Virus record (IMG/VR): IMGVR_UViG_3300008267_000433
Location: 4,332 to 26,734 of that record
Origin: a virus
Direction: 5' to 3' (one strand)
Length of the DNA stretch: 22,403 bases
The first letter of the stretch is position 1, and each line of letters begins with the position of its first letter. The notes below the pieces were generated by a model, which searched no databases, had not been told where the DNA came from, and saw only the letters and a list, made by a program, of their open reading frames with translations. The position numbers and the translations under genes are program-made. Below, piece after piece: positions 19,626-22,403 of the stretch.

Positions 19626-22403
19626 ATGGAAATCATTCCTGTTACTAATAACAGTCCGGCCACTATCAACCCTCAGCCACCTGCTGAGATCATCATTACT
19701 CCCGGCGCTCAGACCGGGACTGTTGGCGTTGTAACTACGCCTCTTTCAGGACCCCGAGGACCTCAAGGTGCTCAGGGTAATCAGGGTGCTCAAGGCGAGG
19801 AAGGTCCCCAAGGTAATCAAGGTACCCAAGGATCTCGTGGATCACAGGGCTATGACGGCGCTAAAGGAAACCAAGGAAACCAAGGTAATCAGGGCGCTCA
19901 GGGATCTATTGGTGCTCAGGGGCCTCAAGGAACTACCGGATACCAAGGTAACCAAGGCGCTGTAGGCCCTCAGGGCGCTACAGGAGCACAGGGAACTGCC
20001 GGTTCGCAAGGTACGCAGGGACAACGTGGTTATCAGGGGTACCAAGGTAATCAAGGGTCTAACGGATACCAAGGTCCTCAGGGTGTAGGTGGCGCACAAG
20101 GCGTTCAAGGTTCTCAGGGACCTCAAGGAGACACAGGCTCACAGGGAGTACAAGGTCACCAAGGCGAAGAGGGCGTACAAGGTACGCAAGGTACGCAAGG
20201 TACGCAAGGCCATCAGGGGTATCAGGGTTCACAAGGTGAGACCGGTACACAGGGTTTTCAAGGACACGAGGGCACCCAAGGTTTTCAAGGCCCTCAGGGC
20301 GTTCAGGGTCACCAAGGTACACAGGGTGTGCAGGGTGAGACCGGTGACCAAGGAGTACAAGGTTTTCAGGGTCACCAAGGCTTTCAAGGCGTTCAGGGTA
20401 CCCAAGGAAATCAAGGTGACGTAGGAGCGCAGGGCGTTCAAGGTCATCAGGGAACTCAAGGTCCACAGGGCGTTCAGGGTCACCAAGGTTTCCAAGGTCA
20501 GGTCGGTTCTGAAGGTCCACAGGGCGTTCAGGGACATCAGGGCGTACAAGGCAATCAGGGGTACCAAGGCGTACAGGGCGAGGTTGGTGCTCAGGGTTTC
20601 CAAGGAAATCAGGGCAACCAAGGCTTCCAAGGTGGTCAGGGCGTTCAAGGTCACCAAGGGTTCCAAGGAACTCAAGGTGTACAAGGGCATCAAGGTCACC
20701 AAGGAGAGATTGGTGCTCAGGGATCTCAGGGTGTCCAAGGACATCAGGGCTTTCAGGGCGTTACCGGTTCCCAAGGAAACGAAGGACCTCAGGGTCTTTC
20801 CGGCCCGCAAGGCCATCAAGGTCATCAGGGATTCCAAGGTAATCAGGGATTTCAGGGCAACCAAGGAACCACTGGTTCTCAGGGAACTCAAGGCTTCCAA
20901 GGTAATCAGGGTTTCCAAGGTAATCAAGGCGATACCGGAGCACAGGGAAATCAGGGTAACCAAGGCTCACAGGGAAACCAAGGCGTTCAGGGATCTCAGG
21001 GAAATCAGGGTAACCAAGGCTCACAGGGTCCTCAGGGCTATCAAGGTTCTGATGGAACGTCTGTAACTATCCTCGGTTCGTATAACGACTATGCGACCTT
21101 CATTGCGGCGCATCCAACCGGTTCTCTCGGGGACGGTTACCTTGTCGATGGCGATCTCTATGTTTGGGACGGTAGCGGCTGGAATAATGTCGGCACCATC
21201 GAAGGTCCCCAAGGGTCTCAAGGAACGCAGGGCTTCCAAGGTGATACTGGCCCTCAGGGAAACCAAGGAGACACCGGTACACAAGGCTCTCAGGGCTTCC
21301 AAGGCGACACGGGTCCTCAGGGCGATACTGGATCGCAAGGTTTTCAGGGAGACCAAGGACCTCAGGGTTTGGACGGCCCTCAGGGCTATCAGGGTGATAT
21401 CGGACCACAAGGCGATCAAGGCCCACAGGGTTTCCAAGGCGATCAGGGACCTCAGGGTTTCCAAGGTCATCAAGGAGAACAGGGATCTCAAGGCGTACAA
21501 GGTTCTGACGGTGTTCAAGGTTTCCAAGGCGAAACCGGCGCTCAAGGCGTTCAGGGTCATCAAGGCGACGACGGTGCTCAAGGATTCCAAGGTGAGGTTG
21601 GCGAACAAGGGACTCAAGGATTCCAAGGTACGCAAGGTAATCAAGGTTCCGTAGGTTCCCAAGGAACTCAGGGATATCAGGGTTTCCAAGGAACAGTTGG
21701 TGCCAAGGGTGATACCGGGGACGAGGGTCCTCAGGGTGTCACTGGTTCTGTTGGCGCACAAGGCTCCGCTGGCATCGATGGCCCGCAAGGCTTCCAAGGA
21801 GCCGAAGGTCCTCAAGGTGATACAGGTTCTACTGGATCGCAAGGTACTCAGGGGTATCAAGGTGATACCGGCAATACCGGATCTCAAGGTACGCAGGGTA
21901 ATCAAGGATTCCAAGGCACTCAGGGAGTTCAAGGATCGACCGGGTCCCAAGGTAATCAAGGCGTTGCTGGTCCTCAAGGAAACGAAGGACCTCAGGGTCT
22001 TACAGGGTCACAGGGTCCACAAGGCAATGAGGGTCCTCAGGGAACTACAGGCTCCCAAGGCGCTCAGGGACACCAAGGTGACGACGGTGTTCAAGGAGTT
22101 CAAGGTCATCAGGGGTTCCAAGGAACACAAGGTGTCGATGGACCACAAGGCTTCCAAGGCAACCAAGGTCTAACCGGATCTCAAGGAACTCAAGGAGACA
22201 CCGGTAGTCAAGGCTCTACTGGGTCACAAGGCAACCAAGGTACGCAGGGACCACAGGGCTTAACGGGTTCTCAGGGTTCGCAAGGCGATGTCGGTTCTCA
22301 AGGAAACCAAGGTAATGAAGGAATACCCGGCGCTACGGGTTTCCAAGGACCTCAAGGAAACGACGGAAGCCAAGGATTCCAAGGTGATACCGGAGCACAG
22401 GGC
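19626..22403 (+). CDS. Giant collagen-like fibre protein (Gly-X-Gln repeats), 3' end beyond window
   Basis: The ATG follows GAGGT near the preceding stop, and the frame stays open for all 926 codons to the window edge. Residues 1-41 are a non-repeat head (possible virion anchor). Residues 42-476 are 145 unbroken Gly-X-Y triplets, 477-526 are a small globular insert, and triplets resume from 527 to the edge. Y is Gln in about four of five triplets by hand count; X is often Asn, Thr, Val, His, Phe, Tyr, Ser or Ala, and seldom Pro. It probably forms a long trimeric stalk with the receptor-binding end still to come. The final length is unknown. Confidence 0.85.
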   Translation, partial: MEIIPVTNNSPATINPQPPAEIIITPGAQTGTVGVVTTPLSGPRGPQGAQGNQGAQGEEGPQGNQGTQGSRGSQGYDGAKGNQGNQGNQGAQGSIGAQGPQGTTGYQGNQGAVGPQGATGAQGTAGSQGTQGQRGYQGYQGNQGSNGYQGPQGVGGAQGVQGSQGPQGDTGSQGVQGHQGEEGVQGTQGTQGTQGHQGYQGSQGETGTQGFQGHEGTQGFQGPQGVQGHQGTQGVQGETGDQGVQGFQGHQGFQGVQGTQGNQGDVGAQGVQGHQGTQGPQGVQGHQGFQGQVGSEGPQGVQGHQGVQGNQGYQGVQGEVGAQGFQGNQGNQGFQGGQGVQGHQGFQGTQGVQGHQGHQGEIGAQGSQGVQGHQGFQGVTGSQGNEGPQGLSGPQGHQGHQGFQGNQGFQGNQGTTGSQGTQGFQGNQGFQGNQGDTGAQGNQGNQGSQGNQGVQGSQGNQGNQGSQGPQGYQGSDGTSVTILGSYNDYATFIAAHPTGSLGDGYLVDGDLYVWDGSGWNNVGTIEGPQGSQGTQGFQGDTGPQGNQGDTGTQGSQGFQGDTGPQGDTGSQGFQGDQGPQGLDGPQGYQGDIGPQGDQGPQGFQGDQGPQGFQGHQGEQGSQGVQGSDGVQGFQGETGAQGVQGHQGDDGAQGFQGEVGEQGTQGFQGTQGNQGSVGSQGTQGYQGFQGTVGAKGDTGDEGPQGVTGSVGAQGSAGIDGPQGFQGAEGPQGDTGSTGSQGTQGYQGDTGNTGSQGTQGNQGFQGTQGVQGSTGSQGNQGVAGPQGNEGPQGLTGSQGPQGNEGPQGTTGSQGAQGHQGDDGVQGVQGHQGFQGTQGVDGPQGFQGNQGLTGSQGTQGDTGSQGSTGSQGNQGTQGPQGLTGSQGSQGDVGSQGNQGNEGIPGATGFQGPQGNDGSQGFQGDTGAQG
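19749..21053 (+). repeat. First Gly-X-Y repeat block, 145 triplets
   Basis: A 9-nt periodic pattern (GGN NNN CAR) runs without a phase break. Gln alternates between CAA and CAG, and Gly between GGT, GGC, GGA and GGG, so the DNA is much less repetitive than the protein. Long false open frames on the other strand come from this pattern. Confidence 0.9.
21054..21203 (+). other. Globular insert within the collagen-like fibre
   Basis: Fifty codons break the triplet repeat: TSVTILGSYNDYATF, then a turn with HPTGSLGDGYLVDGDLYVW and DGSGWNNVG. The hydrophobic and aromatic pattern suggests a small beta domain of the kind that interrupts collagen-like phage fibres, perhaps to set the register of the three chains or to bind a ligand. 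Confidence 0.65.
21204..22403 (+). repeat. Second Gly-X-Y repeat block, continues past the window
   Basis: The triplets resume directly after the globular insert (GPQ first) and continue for 400 codons to the last base. This block has more non-Gln Y positions (GDT, GDD, GST, GSV and similar) than the first, so its composition shifts along the fibre. Confidence 0.85.

Noticed and set aside
19842-21977. Long minus-strand and shifted-frame open frames opposite the fibre gene (up to 318 codons)
   Set aside because: They are by-products of the 9-nt Gly-X-Gln coding period; their proteins are low-complexity Leu/Thr/Ser or Arg/Lys strings with no domain, and the sense frame runs unbroken through all of them.
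19749-22403. CRISPR array or DNA tandem-repeat array
   Set aside because: The periodicity is a 9-nt codon pattern of a collagen-like protein, with no repeat-spacer structure.

Overview
The window is part of a tailed double-stranded DNA phage genome. It is mid-GC, almost fully coding, and carries a recognisable terminase, portal, scaffold and major capsid series. The host is most likely an actinobacterium. The main reason is a secreted resuscitation-promoting-factor-type transglycosylase with the typical Cys-Glu-Ala-Gly-Gly active site and paired cysteines. Several genes also appear to be expressed from leaderless promoters (a TANNNT-like -10 box exactly 6 nt before the start codon), a style common in Actinobacteria. 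No tRNA, integrase, CRISPR array or insertion sequence is visible.

Layout. Bases 1-5100 are a patchwork of short gene blocks whose strand flips six times. They hold small unknown genes (3-1447 +), a dCMP-deaminase-like gene with a partner (1455-2107 -), a calcineurin-type phosphoesterase with a 58-codon partner (2155-3143 +), the endolysin (amidase plus two peptidoglycan-binding domains) with an upstream Cys-rich small gene (3140-4430 -), and two convergent unknown genes (4482-5059). From 5250 to the right edge every gene is on the + strand: the secreted Rpf-like enzyme, a KTSC-domain protein, five small unknown genes, a UUCG-loop hairpin, and then the late region from about 7672.

The late region runs terminase large subunit, an ADP-ribosyltransferase-like gene, three genes of unknown function, portal, scaffold, N4-gp56-type major capsid protein, hairpin terminator, a small conserved-looking protein, a beta-propeller protein, a collar or fibre protein with a His-x-His-rich tip, a baseplate or fibre-adaptor candidate, and a giant Gly-X-Gln collagen-like fibre that leaves the window still open after 926 codons. 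Together these make the head-packaging and adsorption modules. The 13 kb with no strand change suggests strong late transcription, with extra leaderless promoters placed inside it.

The most striking points are four. (1) The ADP-ribosyltransferase-like gene looks like an inserted cassette: the last seven terminase codons plus stop (FEAPWFR*) occur before it and again, with synonymous differences, just after it. (2) Leaderless promoters recur on both strands, and in one case the terminase stop codon is part of the -10 box. (3) A PKD-like domain appears to be split by a beta-propeller in a virion protein. (4) The fibre has a proline-poor, glutamine-dominated Gly-X-Y repeat interrupted by a small globular domain. 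All functional statements come from reading motifs by eye; no database search was run.
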